DNA of 64,000 bases from Nesterenkonia natronophila (GTDB lineage Bacteria > Actinomycetota > Actinomycetes > Actinomycetales > Micrococcaceae), in the NCBI RefSeq assembly GCF_003595215.1, contig NZ_QYZP01000002.1:744001-808000 (forward strand), written 5' to 3'. Positions within the stretch are counted from its first letter, which is position 1; every line of letters begins with the position of its first letter. A program made the translations under genes and the position numbers. The notes beneath the pieces are model-generated. The model worked only from the letters and a program-made list of their open reading frames with translations. It was not told where the DNA came from and did not search any database. Below are positions 52,972-61,324 of the stretch, piece after piece.

Positions 52972-53987
52972 GGTCGGAGTCTATCCCGGTCCGCCACAGC
53001 GTTGGTGCGCCAGTGTCTCCGCAGAGCTTCATTGCCCAGCCATTCTTCCAACACTGCGGTCCAAGCAGTCTCATCGGAGGGATCCACCGCTGCGCCGGGC
53101 AGGGCCGTGGGATCCGTTCGGAGTGGGTCCCGAGCTCCCGTCAGAGCCTCTTGAGCTCCCGTCCCTGCACCCACCACTGCCGGGATTCCACGTGCCAGCG
53201 CCTCGGTGACTACCATCCCGTAGGTCTCCGCCAACGACGGCAGCACCAAGAGATCCGTGCGATCCCACACCTGTTCCAAGGATTTCCCGGCGAGAGGACC
53301 AGGAAGTGAGATTCGGTCAGCAAACTGATGAGCAGCTGAAGCGACCGCTTCCGCATACCGCCGGTCGGCGCCCCGCGGCCCTCCGATCGTCAGACTCCAG
53401 TCCAGACTCTGCAGAGGTTCCAGGGCGCGCAGCAGCAGCAGCGGGTTCTTTCTCTCGGAGACTGATCCCAAGAACAGTATGTGAGGAGGTGCGGAGCCGC
53501 AGGCCAGCGGTGCGGCATCGCACCCGGGAGCTGCCACGGCAAGTGGGAGCGCACCATAGCGTTCGGCCACATCACGGCGTGCCCATTCACTTGTGCAGAC
53601 CACCTGTGCTGCGTGCTCCAGGGCTCGGCGCTCTCTGGCGGTCACCCGGCGCTGCTGTGCGGCGTCGAGACCGGTCTCGGCAGGGAGGGGTAGATGCATC
53701 AGCACTGATACCTCCACCCCCGCGGCCTGCGCCTGAGCAATCTCCTCAGGCGCAGCCGAGGCAATAATCCCATCGACCAGCACGGAACGGTAGCGGTGCA
53801 GGGTATGGGCCAATTCCTGGCGTGCCGGCTCGTCGGGGGAAGGCCAGGCTCCAGAGACAGGCTCCTCGGTGACGGCCAGCCCTTGGGAGCGCCAGGTCTG
53901 CAGCACACGTCTGTTGTAGGTCAAGCCTCCGCTGGGGCCGGGGAGGTCCGCCGGCACTACGAAAGCCCGGTCACCTGCGGTAATCAT
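52926..53987 (-). CDS. Glycosyltransferase family 4
   Basis: 353 residues, GT-B fold. The N-terminal part (LPGPSGGLTYNRRVLQTWRS) is the acceptor side. LFLGSVSERKNPLLLLRALE begins the donor domain, and PSLAETYGMVVTEALARG carries the EX7E donor-site glutamates. Retaining enzyme using a nucleotide sugar, unknown sugar and acceptor. Its start overlaps the stop of the CDP-alcohol transferase gene by one base (TGATG). Confidence 0.88.
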   Translation of the reverse strand: MITAGDRAFVVPADLPGPSGGLTYNRRVLQTWRSQGLAVTEEPVSGAWPSPDEPARQELAHTLHRYRSVLVDGIIASAAPEEIAQAQAAGVEVSVLMHLPLPAETGLDAAQQRRVTARERRALEHAAQVVCTSEWARRDVAERYGALPLAVAAPGCDAAPLACGSAPPHILFLGSVSERKNPLLLLRALEPLQSLDWSLTIGGPRGADRRYAEAVASAAHQFADRISLPGPLAGKSLEQVWDRTDLLVLPSLAETYGMVVTEALARGIPAVVGAGTGAQEALTGARDPLRTDPTALPGAAVDPSDETAWTAVLEEWLGNEALRRHWRTNAVADRDRLRPWSETAKNLSTALRW

Positions 53988-54763
53988 CAGGACTCCGACT
54001 CGTGGTCTCGACCAGACCCTGCAGAGCGGTGGGTCTGTTCCAGCAGCAGAATGTCACGGCCAAAGGAGCACAGCAAGGCCGCCAAAGCGCTCCCAGCAAA
54101 CATTGCAGCCAGTGACACTGGCACTACGGGGCCCAAGCCCACCACCACCACCGTGGCTTGAACGGCTGCCACCACCCTGCGGAATCCGCTGTAGGGCAGA
54201 GTCTGGCGCCAGGGTCGTCTGATGACAGACCCGAGAACGAACAAGTACCGCATCATGCCGATCAGCAGCACCCACCAGCCCACAGTCAGCGCCAAGAGTG
54301 CTGACAGCACCAGAAGGGCCGCCGCGTCAGTCTCACTGTCCAGCCGGGCTCCGGCCGCGGTGCCCCGGTCCGCTCGTCTGGCTACCCATCCGTCCACGGC
54401 ATCCAGGGCGGTCGCCAATGTCGCCACAACCAGCACAGTCCAGGTTCGTAAGGGGAGCGCCCCGGCGATTGTCAGCACCAGGGCGGCGGTAAGCACGCCG
54501 ATCAAGGCTACCCGCACCAGCGTGACTCGGTCGGCGGAGGTGATCATCCGGGGGCGACGGCGAAGGACTGACCACCCGGCAATGACCGGGACCACCAACG
54601 ACGCCGCCACACTCATCCCACTCACCAGGGCCCCAGAAGGGAAGAGAGCAATCAACAAAGACGCTCCGCCGACCGCACCGGCGAGAGTCACCACCGCATC
54701 GAGCCGGCCGGTGGGGGCTCGGCCCTCGGCAGCTGAGGCAGCTGCAGAAGGTCCGCGGCTCAT
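53987..54763 (-). CDS. CDP-alcohol phosphatidyltransferase family protein
   Basis: 258 residues with about six helices. The catalytic signature D-x2-DG-x2-AR-x8-G-x3-D-x3-D is complete (DAVDGWVARR, then GARLDSETD). Such enzymes join an alcohol to a CDP-activated lipid or polyol. Start at 54763 is set by a one-base overlap with the DUF3817 gene upstream. The hydrophobic core (AALLVLSALLALTVGWWVLL) is integral to the membrane. The alcohol is not identified. Confidence 0.88.
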   Translation of the reverse strand: MSRGPSAAASAAEGRAPTGRLDAVVTLAGAVGGASLLIALFPSGALVSGMSVAASLVVPVIAGWSVLRRRPRMITSADRVTLVRVALIGVLTAALVLTIAGALPLRTWTVLVVATLATALDAVDGWVARRADRGTAAGARLDSETDAAALLVLSALLALTVGWWVLLIGMMRYLFVLGSVIRRPWRQTLPYSGFRRVVAAVQATVVVVGLGPVVPVSLAAMFAGSALAALLCSFGRDILLLEQTHRSAGSGRDHESES

Positions 54764-55227
54764 CAGTCCGGGAGTCTGTCGAGGGGTGAGCCCAAAGCCA
54801 ACAGTGAAAGGAACGCCACAGAGACCCCTCCAAGCAGAACAAAGCAACTGAACACCGGGTGCCTCAACACCACCCTGAAGAGTCTGTCGTGCCATATCTG
54901 ATCATGATGATCACCGGTAGGGGCGCGTCTCCACTCACCGGAGAGCCGCCCGGTGCGGGTCAGCCACATGTCGGCCGGAATGGTTGCATAGGGAATGATG
55001 GCGCTGATGATCGCCACTGCGGCAGGCCATCGGTGCATCCGCTGGTTCTTCGCTACCAACACTGAGGTCACGGCATAGGCCAGAAAAACGAACCCGTGGA
55101 TGCCGCCCCCTATAGTGACCGCAATGTCCAGGTCCGCTGTGGCGCGCAGGACGATCCCGCCCAGCAGGAGAGTCCATGACACTGCCTCGGCGATTGCCAT
55201 CACGCGGAAAAGCAGGTGAGGACTCAT
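54763..55227 (-). CDS. DUF3817 membrane protein
   Basis: 154 residues with a core of three to four helices (LFRVMAIAEAVSWTLLLGGI, GGGIHGFVFLAYAVTSVLVA, then the conserved PYATIPADMWL). ATG at 55227 is chosen; AAGGAG lies a rather long 12 bases upstream. A second ATG at 55248 is possible. First gene of the membrane-lipid operon and divergent from the FAD oxidoreductase. Function unknown. Confidence 0.75.
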   Translation of the reverse strand: MSPHLLFRVMAIAEAVSWTLLLGGIVLRATADLDIAVTIGGGIHGFVFLAYAVTSVLVAKNQRMHRWPAAVAIISAIIPYATIPADMWLTRTGRLSGEWRRAPTGDHHDQIWHDRLFRVVLRHPVFSCFVLLGGVSVAFLSLLALGSPLDRLPD

Positions 55228-55354
55228 CAGTGGCGAACACTCCTTCATAGTGTGGCAGGGCAGGCAGGATCCACCGATCCTCTGACGGCATCCCAGTCTA
55301 CCGGCCGGCTTGGGCACCGTAGACTGGCCCACACACCACCGTAAGGGAAGCCCC

Positions 55355-56611
55355 ATGGACACTGACGTCATTGTGATCGGAGCTGGACTAGCAGGCTTGC
55401 AGTGCGCTCGCCGCCTGCAGCGTAACGGACACAGCGTGTCCGTTCTGGAAGCCGAGGATGCAGTTGGCGGCCGAGTGCGCACTGACCACATCAACGGCTT
55501 CCGCTGTGACCGAGGCTTCCAGGTGCTCAACCCGGCCTACCCGGCGGTCCGCGACTGGATCAACGTGCCCGGCCTGAAGCTGCAGAAGTTCGGGGTGGGG
55601 GCGGCGGTGAACACCGCTGAGGGAACGTCTATTGTGGCGCATCCGCTCCGTCACCCTGGGCTTGCACTTTCAACTCTGAACAGCAAGCATGTTCCGGCCT
55701 CCGATGTCCGCGCACTGGTGCGCTGGATCGGTCCCACAATGCTCAGGGCAGCCAGCGCGTGGCGTGCCGCAGAGGACCAGACTCTCAGTGCGTCACTGGA
55801 CCAGACTGGGTTGACCGGCCGGCTGCGCCGCGACGTGCTCGACACCTTCTTGGCAGGAGTCCTTGCGGACAGTTCCGGCGGGAAGTCCGCAAACTACGTC
55901 CGGCTCTTGGTGCGCTGGTTCGCGCTCGGTGTGCCCGGGCTGCCGCAGAAGGGCATGCAAGCGCTGCCTGAGCAGATGGCCGCGTCGCTCGCGGATCCAG
56001 TCCTGCTCAACACGCCAGCTCTGAGGGTCGAGGAGACATCGGGTGGAGTGCGGGTCACCACTGAGCATGGGGTCCTGCGTGCACGTCTGGCCGTGGTGGC
56101 CGTAGACCCTCAGCATCTCGCCGATCTGACCGATGAACCCTCTCCCGAAACCAACGGTCTGACCACCTGGTGGTTCCGCGCCACCGAAGCTCCGCGAACA
56201 GGCCGTTTTCTGGTGCTCGACGCCGCCCGAGATGGGGGCGGCCCGGCGGGGCCAGTCTGGAACACAGCCGCCATCACCGAGGTCGCGCCATCCTACGCGC
56301 CACCAGGGGAGCACTTGGTGCAAGCCACCACACTTCTGGATCGGCCGGATGGTCTCGCTGAGGAGGCGGTGGTCCGTCGTGATTTGGAGCGCCTGTACCG
56401 GACGCCCACGCAGGACTGGGAGCTGATTACTCACCATGTGGTTCCCCACGCGCTCCCGGCGCAGCCGCCCCCGCTGGTGGACCGCCGCGCGCAGTGGGTC
56501 GGCGAACACACGCTGGTTGCCGGGGACCACCGCCACACCGGCTCGATCCAGGGGGCGTTGGTCTCTGGCGACCGAGCAGCTCTTGCCGCAGCCGAACTTC
56601 TTGCCTCCTAG
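55355..56611 (+). CDS. NAD(P)/FAD-dependent oxidoreductase (phytoene-desaturase/amine-oxidase-like)
   Basis: 418 residues with the dinucleotide-binding VIVIGAGLAGLQCARRLQRN at the N-terminus and the ADP-ribose-binding VLEAEDAVGGRVRTD. The C-terminal VGEHTLVAGDHRHTGSIQGA is the FAD-domain end. Only nine bases separate it from the photolyase-like gene, so the two form an operon. Oxidoreductases of this group occur beside photolyase genes in many bacteria. Substrate unknown. Confidence 0.85.
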   Translation: MDTDVIVIGAGLAGLQCARRLQRNGHSVSVLEAEDAVGGRVRTDHINGFRCDRGFQVLNPAYPAVRDWINVPGLKLQKFGVGAAVNTAEGTSIVAHPLRHPGLALSTLNSKHVPASDVRALVRWIGPTMLRAASAWRAAEDQTLSASLDQTGLTGRLRRDVLDTFLAGVLADSSGGKSANYVRLLVRWFALGVPGLPQKGMQALPEQMAASLADPVLLNTPALRVEETSGGVRVTTEHGVLRARLAVVAVDPQHLADLTDEPSPETNGLTTWWFRATEAPRTGRFLVLDAARDGGGPAGPVWNTAAITEVAPSYAPPGEHLVQATTLLDRPDGLAEEAVVRRDLERLYRTPTQDWELITHHVVPHALPAQPPPLVDRRAQWVGEHTLVAGDHRHTGSIQGALVSGDRAALAAAELLAS

Positions 56612-56620
56612 CCTGATCAG

Positions 56621-58216
56621 ATGACGCAACGACCGATGGTTCGGCTGATCCTGCCGCACCAACTCTTTGAGCAGCACTTCGAGGTCTCCAAGGACACGAT
56701 CTGTGTCCTGGTCGAACATGATCTGCTGTTCCGGCAATACGCCTTTCACTCACAGAAGTTGGTCCTTCACCGGGCATCGATAGACCGTTTCGCTCGCCGT
56801 CTGCGCGGACACGGATATCACGTTGAGGTGCTGCGAAGTGTCGCCGACCGCGCCTCCCACGATCAAGTGGCTGAACTTATCCGACGCATAGCGCCGGCCG
56901 AGGTGACCTGCTACGACGTGGTGGACGACTGGTTGGAGCAGGATCTTGTGGCGGCACTTGCGGAGGGTGGCTACTGCTTCCACAGGTGCGAATTTATGGA
57001 GAGCCCCAACTTTCTCACCACTGGCGCTCAGATCGATGAGTGGTTCGCCCACCATGACGTACGTATGCACGATTTCTATATTTGGCAGCGCCGTCGTCTC
57101 GGGATCCTGCTCGATCAGGAGGGTCAGCCCCTGGGGGGCAAATGGTCCTTCGATGCCGAGAATCGCAAGAAGTTGCCGCGCAGATACGTCCCGCCGACTG
57201 TGGACCGATTCGCGAAGCATCCACTGCACCCGCAAGAGGAAACTCTCGACCTGTGGACGGGGGCAGAGGCGAGCACTCCGGTGCAGGACGACGACGCCGA
57301 AGACGTCATCCGTGCCATTGAGTGGGTAAGTGCCGAGTTTCCTCATGCTCCAGGGGATCCCCACCTATTCTCCTGGCCAACCACCTCCAAGGAAGCACGG
57401 GAACACCTGCGGGAATTCGTGCACAGTCGGCTTCCCGACTTCGGGCCCTATGAAGATGCGATCTCGACTGAGTTCGCATTCATCAACCACGGTCTGCTGT
57501 CAGCTTCGATGAACGTGGGGCTGCTTGACCCCCACGAGGTAGTCCAGGCCGTGCTCGACGGCTCCGACGAGCACACCCCTTTGGCCTCTGTGGAGGGCTT
57601 CGTTCGACAGGTGATCGGATGGCGCGAATACATGCGAGCCACCTACCGGACCAGGGGGCGGAGGATGCGCTCGGCAAACCAACTGGAGCACCGCAACGCT
57701 CTCGGTGACGGATGGTGGGACGCCACCACCGGGCTAGAACCTGTGGACATGGTCATCTCCCGTGTCATCGCCACCGGCTACGCCCATCACATCGAACGAT
57801 TGATGGTGCTGGGGAATGCGATGTGCCTGCTGCGCGTCGATCCCGACGCGGCCTATGAATGGTTTATGGAGTTGTTCATCGACGCCTACGACTGGGTCAT
57901 GGTGCCCAACGTGTACGGGATGAGTCAGTTCGCCGCGGGCGAGGAGATCACCACCAAACCGTATGTCTCCGGAAGCAACTACCTGCGGAAGATGTCGAAT
58001 CTTCCAGGAGGGGAGTGGACCGGTGACTGGGACGGGTTGTACTGGACTTTCGTCGCAGACCACCGTGACGTCTTCAGCGCCAACTACCGGTCACAGATGA
58101 TGGTTTCCATGCTGGACAAGATGGACGCACAGAAGCGCATTTCGCACCGCCAGCGTGCACACAGACTGCTTCACGGCGCCTCTGGAAATAGGTTAGTCCG
58201 GCGAAGCGAACAATGA
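56621..58216 (+). CDS. Cryptochrome/photolyase-related protein (PhrB/DPRP group) without the Fe-S cysteine cluster
   Basis: 531 residues similar to the Fe-S bacterial cryptochromes/photolyases that repair (6-4) lesions: LILPHQLFEQHF at the start, IWQRRRLGILLDQ, GFVRQVIGWREYMR, GYAHHIERLMVLGN and the FAD-site NVYGMSQFA. The family normally has a Cys-rich segment (CxxC and a third Cys) just after the NYLRKMS block. Here residues 459-474 read SNLPGGEWTGDWDGLY with no cysteine. So the cluster is probably absent. DNA repair is likely but unproven. Confidence 0.85.
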   Translation: MTQRPMVRLILPHQLFEQHFEVSKDTICVLVEHDLLFRQYAFHSQKLVLHRASIDRFARRLRGHGYHVEVLRSVADRASHDQVAELIRRIAPAEVTCYDVVDDWLEQDLVAALAEGGYCFHRCEFMESPNFLTTGAQIDEWFAHHDVRMHDFYIWQRRRLGILLDQEGQPLGGKWSFDAENRKKLPRRYVPPTVDRFAKHPLHPQEETLDLWTGAEASTPVQDDDAEDVIRAIEWVSAEFPHAPGDPHLFSWPTTSKEAREHLREFVHSRLPDFGPYEDAISTEFAFINHGLLSASMNVGLLDPHEVVQAVLDGSDEHTPLASVEGFVRQVIGWREYMRATYRTRGRRMRSANQLEHRNALGDGWWDATTGLEPVDMVISRVIATGYAHHIERLMVLGNAMCLLRVDPDAAYEWFMELFIDAYDWVMVPNVYGMSQFAAGEEITTKPYVSGSNYLRKMSNLPGGEWTGDWDGLYWTFVADHRDVFSANYRSQMMVSMLDKMDAQKRISHRQRAHRLLHGASGNRLVRRSEQ

Positions 58217-58256
58217 TCGCCCATCGCCCGACCCCTCCGGCTGCGCAGGCGCGCCT

Positions 58257-59813
58257 CTAGGCGCTGGCCTCCCGGATGAGTTGGGCGCACCGCTCACCGA
58301 TCATCATAGTGGTGATGTTTGGGTTGACCGTTGTCAGCTCGGGCATCACTGAGGCATCAGCTACGCGCAGACCCTTCACGCCTTTGATGCGCAGCTGCGC
58401 ATCAACCGGTGACATCACATCATCCTCGGGGCCCATTCGCACCGAACCTGCCGGGTGATAGACGGTGTTGTGTGTCCGGGTGATATATGCAGCCAGATCC
58501 TCGTCGGTCTGGACATCCTTTCCTGGGAAGAGCTCATCGCCCGCCCAGTCAGCCATTGCTGGCTGGGCCACAATCTGCCGAGCAAGCTTGATGCCCTCCA
58601 CAGCTACCCGCATGTCGTGGCCCTCGGGATCCGTGAAGTACCGGGGGTCTAACCGCGGCTTGTCCCGATAATCACGCGAGCGCAGTCGCACGGTGCCGCG
58701 AGACTTGGCGTGGGTGACGTTCGGCGTCAGACAGAAGGTGTTCTCGGAGGTGGGGTAGCCGTGGCGCAGTGTGTGCTTGTCGAAAGGCACCGAACCGTAA
58801 TGCATCATCAGGTCCGGACGGTCCAGACCCTCTCTGGTGGGGGCGAAGATCCCGATCTCCCACCACTGATAGGCCTCATCCACCATAGGCTGCTTCGCAT
58901 CCCAGGCGATGACCGCCTCGGGGTGGTCCTGCAGGTGCTCGCCGACACCGGGGGAGTCGACGCGAACCTCAATCCCGTGCTCAGCCAGGTGCGCTGCCGG
59001 GCCGATCCCTGAGAGCATCAGCAGCTTAGGCGAGTCGATGGCACCTGCTGAGAGAATGACCTCCCGAGTTGCGGTGATGCGTCGCGCGCGGCCGAAGGCA
59101 TTGTTGACCGCGTCCACACCCCCGGCCTGATCTCCGTCAAACACGATTTCCCGGACCCAGTGGTCGGTGAGGATCGTGAGGTTCTCCCGATTCAGGATGG
59201 GATGGAGATAGGCCACTGATGAGGAGGACCTGGTCCCGTTCTCATTTCGGTTGATCTGGAAGAAGTTCGCACCCTTGAGCACCGTCTCTCCGGTGTTGAA
59301 CTGCACCCGGGGAATGCCCTGCTGCTCGCAGGCGTCAAGCAGCGCCACACCGCAGGGGTCGTGAGGTGGGATCGTCATGAGGTTGACGGGTCCGGTGCGC
59401 CCATGGTGATCACCTGGAGCATCGTTGGTCTCCAGCTGTTTGAACAGTGGGTACGTGCTATCGGCGTTCCATCCGGTCGCACCCATGGTTTCCCACTCGT
59501 CCATATCCTCACGCAACGCCCAGAATGCGATGCAGGAGTTGTGAGAGGAGCATCCACCGAGCACTTTGGCCCGGGACTGGCGCATGAAGGAGTTGCCGTT
59601 TTCCTGCGGCTCAATCTGGTAGTCCCAGTCGTAACCGGACTCGAGCAGTTCCATCCACCGATTCAGCTGAAGGACTTCATCTTTGTCCGCATCGGTCGGG
59701 CCCGCTTCAAGCAGAGCCACAGTGACGGTGGGGTCGTCCGAGAGTCGGGCAGCCACTGCGGCGCCGGCGGAGCCGCCGCCGATGACCAGATAATCAAAAG
59801 TGGTGTTGTCCAA
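58257..59813 (-). CDS. betA: GMC-family choline dehydrogenase (BetA-like)
   Basis: 518 residues. The FAD-binding start is DYLVIGGGSAGAAVAARLSD, the second GMC signature near residue 90 contains GGCSSHNSC, and the C-terminal active-site block is NTVYHPAGSVRMGP with His, followed by ASVMPELTTVNPNITTMMIG. Oxidises choline to betaine aldehyde at the membrane or cytoplasm. Third gene of the betT-betB-betA operon, eight bases after betB. Other alcohols are possible, but context supports choline. Confidence 0.88.
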   Translation of the reverse strand: MDNTTFDYLVIGGGSAGAAVAARLSDDPTVTVALLEAGPTDADKDEVLQLNRWMELLESGYDWDYQIEPQENGNSFMRQSRAKVLGGCSSHNSCIAFWALREDMDEWETMGATGWNADSTYPLFKQLETNDAPGDHHGRTGPVNLMTIPPHDPCGVALLDACEQQGIPRVQFNTGETVLKGANFFQINRNENGTRSSSSVAYLHPILNRENLTILTDHWVREIVFDGDQAGGVDAVNNAFGRARRITATREVILSAGAIDSPKLLMLSGIGPAAHLAEHGIEVRVDSPGVGEHLQDHPEAVIAWDAKQPMVDEAYQWWEIGIFAPTREGLDRPDLMMHYGSVPFDKHTLRHGYPTSENTFCLTPNVTHAKSRGTVRLRSRDYRDKPRLDPRYFTDPEGHDMRVAVEGIKLARQIVAQPAMADWAGDELFPGKDVQTDEDLAAYITRTHNTVYHPAGSVRMGPEDDVMSPVDAQLRIKGVKGLRVADASVMPELTTVNPNITTMMIGERCAQLIREASA

Positions 59814-59821
59814 GGGTCTCC

Positions 59822-61324
59822 CTATTCCTCTGGCATGCTGAACCAGCCGGTGACGGCCGGTTCAGTGTTTTCGTAGATGTGTTTTGCTTCGCGATACTCT
59901 TCGAAGCCCATCAGTCCCAGTTCCCGGCCGATGCCGGACTGCTTGAATCCGCCCCACTCAGCCTGCGGCAGGTAGGGGTGGTAGTCATTGACCCAAATGG
60001 TGCCGTGGCGGAGTCTGGAGGAGACCCGCTGGGCAGTTCCCGCATCTGAGGTCCACACTGCCCCGGCCAGTCCGTAGATGGTGTCGTTGGCTGTCTCGAT
60101 GGCTTCCTGCTCGGTGGCGAAGGTTTCCACAGTGATGACTGGTCCGAAAGACTCCTCGGTGACGGCGTGCATGCCGCGTTTGACGTCGTCGAGCACCGTG
60201 GGAGCGTAGAAGAATCCTTTCTCATGTTCGGCGCCGCCGAAGTGACCACCGGTGCGCAGGGTGCATCCTTCCCTGATGCTCTCTTGGACGTAGGCGTGGA
60301 CCTTCTGGCGATGCTCATCGGAGATCAGCGGACCGGTTTCAGCGTGCTCGTCGAATGGACCACCCATGCGGATATGCTCCGCGCGGCGGACCAGCTCGTC
60401 CACGAACTTCGCCTTGATCGACTCCTCCACAATCAGTCTGACCCCGGCCGAGCAGACTTGCCCTGAGTCAGTGAAACCGGCGTTGAGCGCATTGTCGACG
60501 GCCGCGTCGAAGTCGGCATCGGCGAAGACCACATTAGGGTTCTTGCCGCCGAGTTCCAAAGCGATCTTCTTGACGGTCTCTGAGGCTGCCGCGGCGATCT
60601 TCCGTCCAGTCACCAGGCCTCCGGTGAAGGACACCAGGTCGACGTCGGGGTGAGAGGACAAAGGTGCACCGGCAGTGGCGCCAGGCCCGGTCACCAGATT
60701 AGCCACTCCGGCAGGCAACCCCAGAGAGTCGAAGACATCCATGATGAGGATCCCCGTGTGTGGGGTCAGTTCAGCCGGTTTGAGAACCAGCGAGTTCCCC
60801 GCAGCCAGGGCTGGGGCGAGCTTCCAAGCAGCTTGGAGTAGTGGAAAATTCCAGGGCGTGATCATCCCGCAGACCCCGACCGGCTCATAGACCACTTTGG
60901 ATCGAACCGTGGGATCTCCGGCGTCGATTACGCGACCGGGGCTCGAATCGGCGAGCTTCGCGAAGTGCTTGAAGCAGGCGATGATGTCGTCCATGTCCAG
61001 CTCAGCCTCGACGAGGCGTTTGCCGGTGTCGAGGGCTTCGGCACGAGCGAACTCCGCTTTGCGCTCGGTGAGTTTTGCAGCCACGCTGAGCAGGAATTCA
61101 CTCCGTTCGGCGGCAGGTGTATCAGCCCACACCCTCGACTCGAAGGCCTGCTTCGCCGCAGCAATTGCCGCCAGGGTGTCAGGCTCTCCCGCCTCCGAGA
61201 CAAGTGCGACCTCGCTGCCATCAGCGGGGCATGTGATGAGTCGGGTCTCGCCGCTCTCACTGGGCACCCAAGCGCCATTTATGAACAGAGTGGCGGCCTT
61301 CTGCGGGGTGGTGCTCTGGGTCAT
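59822..61324 (-). CDS. betB: Betaine aldehyde dehydrogenase (BetB-like)
   Basis: 500-residue aldehyde dehydrogenase. The catalytic cysteine lies in SGQVCSAGVRLIVE, the general-base glutamate in ALELGGKNPNVVF, and the NAD-site glycine-rich FTGGLVTGRKIAAAA. FNPWNFPLLQA-like N-terminal residues appear as ITPWNFPLLQAAWKL. Oxidises betaine aldehyde to glycine betaine. The start overlaps the betT stop by four bases, so the three genes are co-translated. Assignment depends on its neighbours, since the family has broad substrates. Confidence 0.9.
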   Translation of the reverse strand: MTQSTTPQKAATLFINGAWVPSESGETRLITCPADGSEVALVSEAGEPDTLAAIAAAKQAFESRVWADTPAAERSEFLLSVAAKLTERKAEFARAEALDTGKRLVEAELDMDDIIACFKHFAKLADSSPGRVIDAGDPTVRSKVVYEPVGVCGMITPWNFPLLQAAWKLAPALAAGNSLVLKPAELTPHTGILIMDVFDSLGLPAGVANLVTGPGATAGAPLSSHPDVDLVSFTGGLVTGRKIAAAASETVKKIALELGGKNPNVVFADADFDAAVDNALNAGFTDSGQVCSAGVRLIVEESIKAKFVDELVRRAEHIRMGGPFDEHAETGPLISDEHRQKVHAYVQESIREGCTLRTGGHFGGAEHEKGFFYAPTVLDDVKRGMHAVTEESFGPVITVETFATEQEAIETANDTIYGLAGAVWTSDAGTAQRVSSRLRHGTIWVNDYHPYLPQAEWGGFKQSGIGRELGLMGFEEYREAKHIYENTEPAVTGWFSMPEE

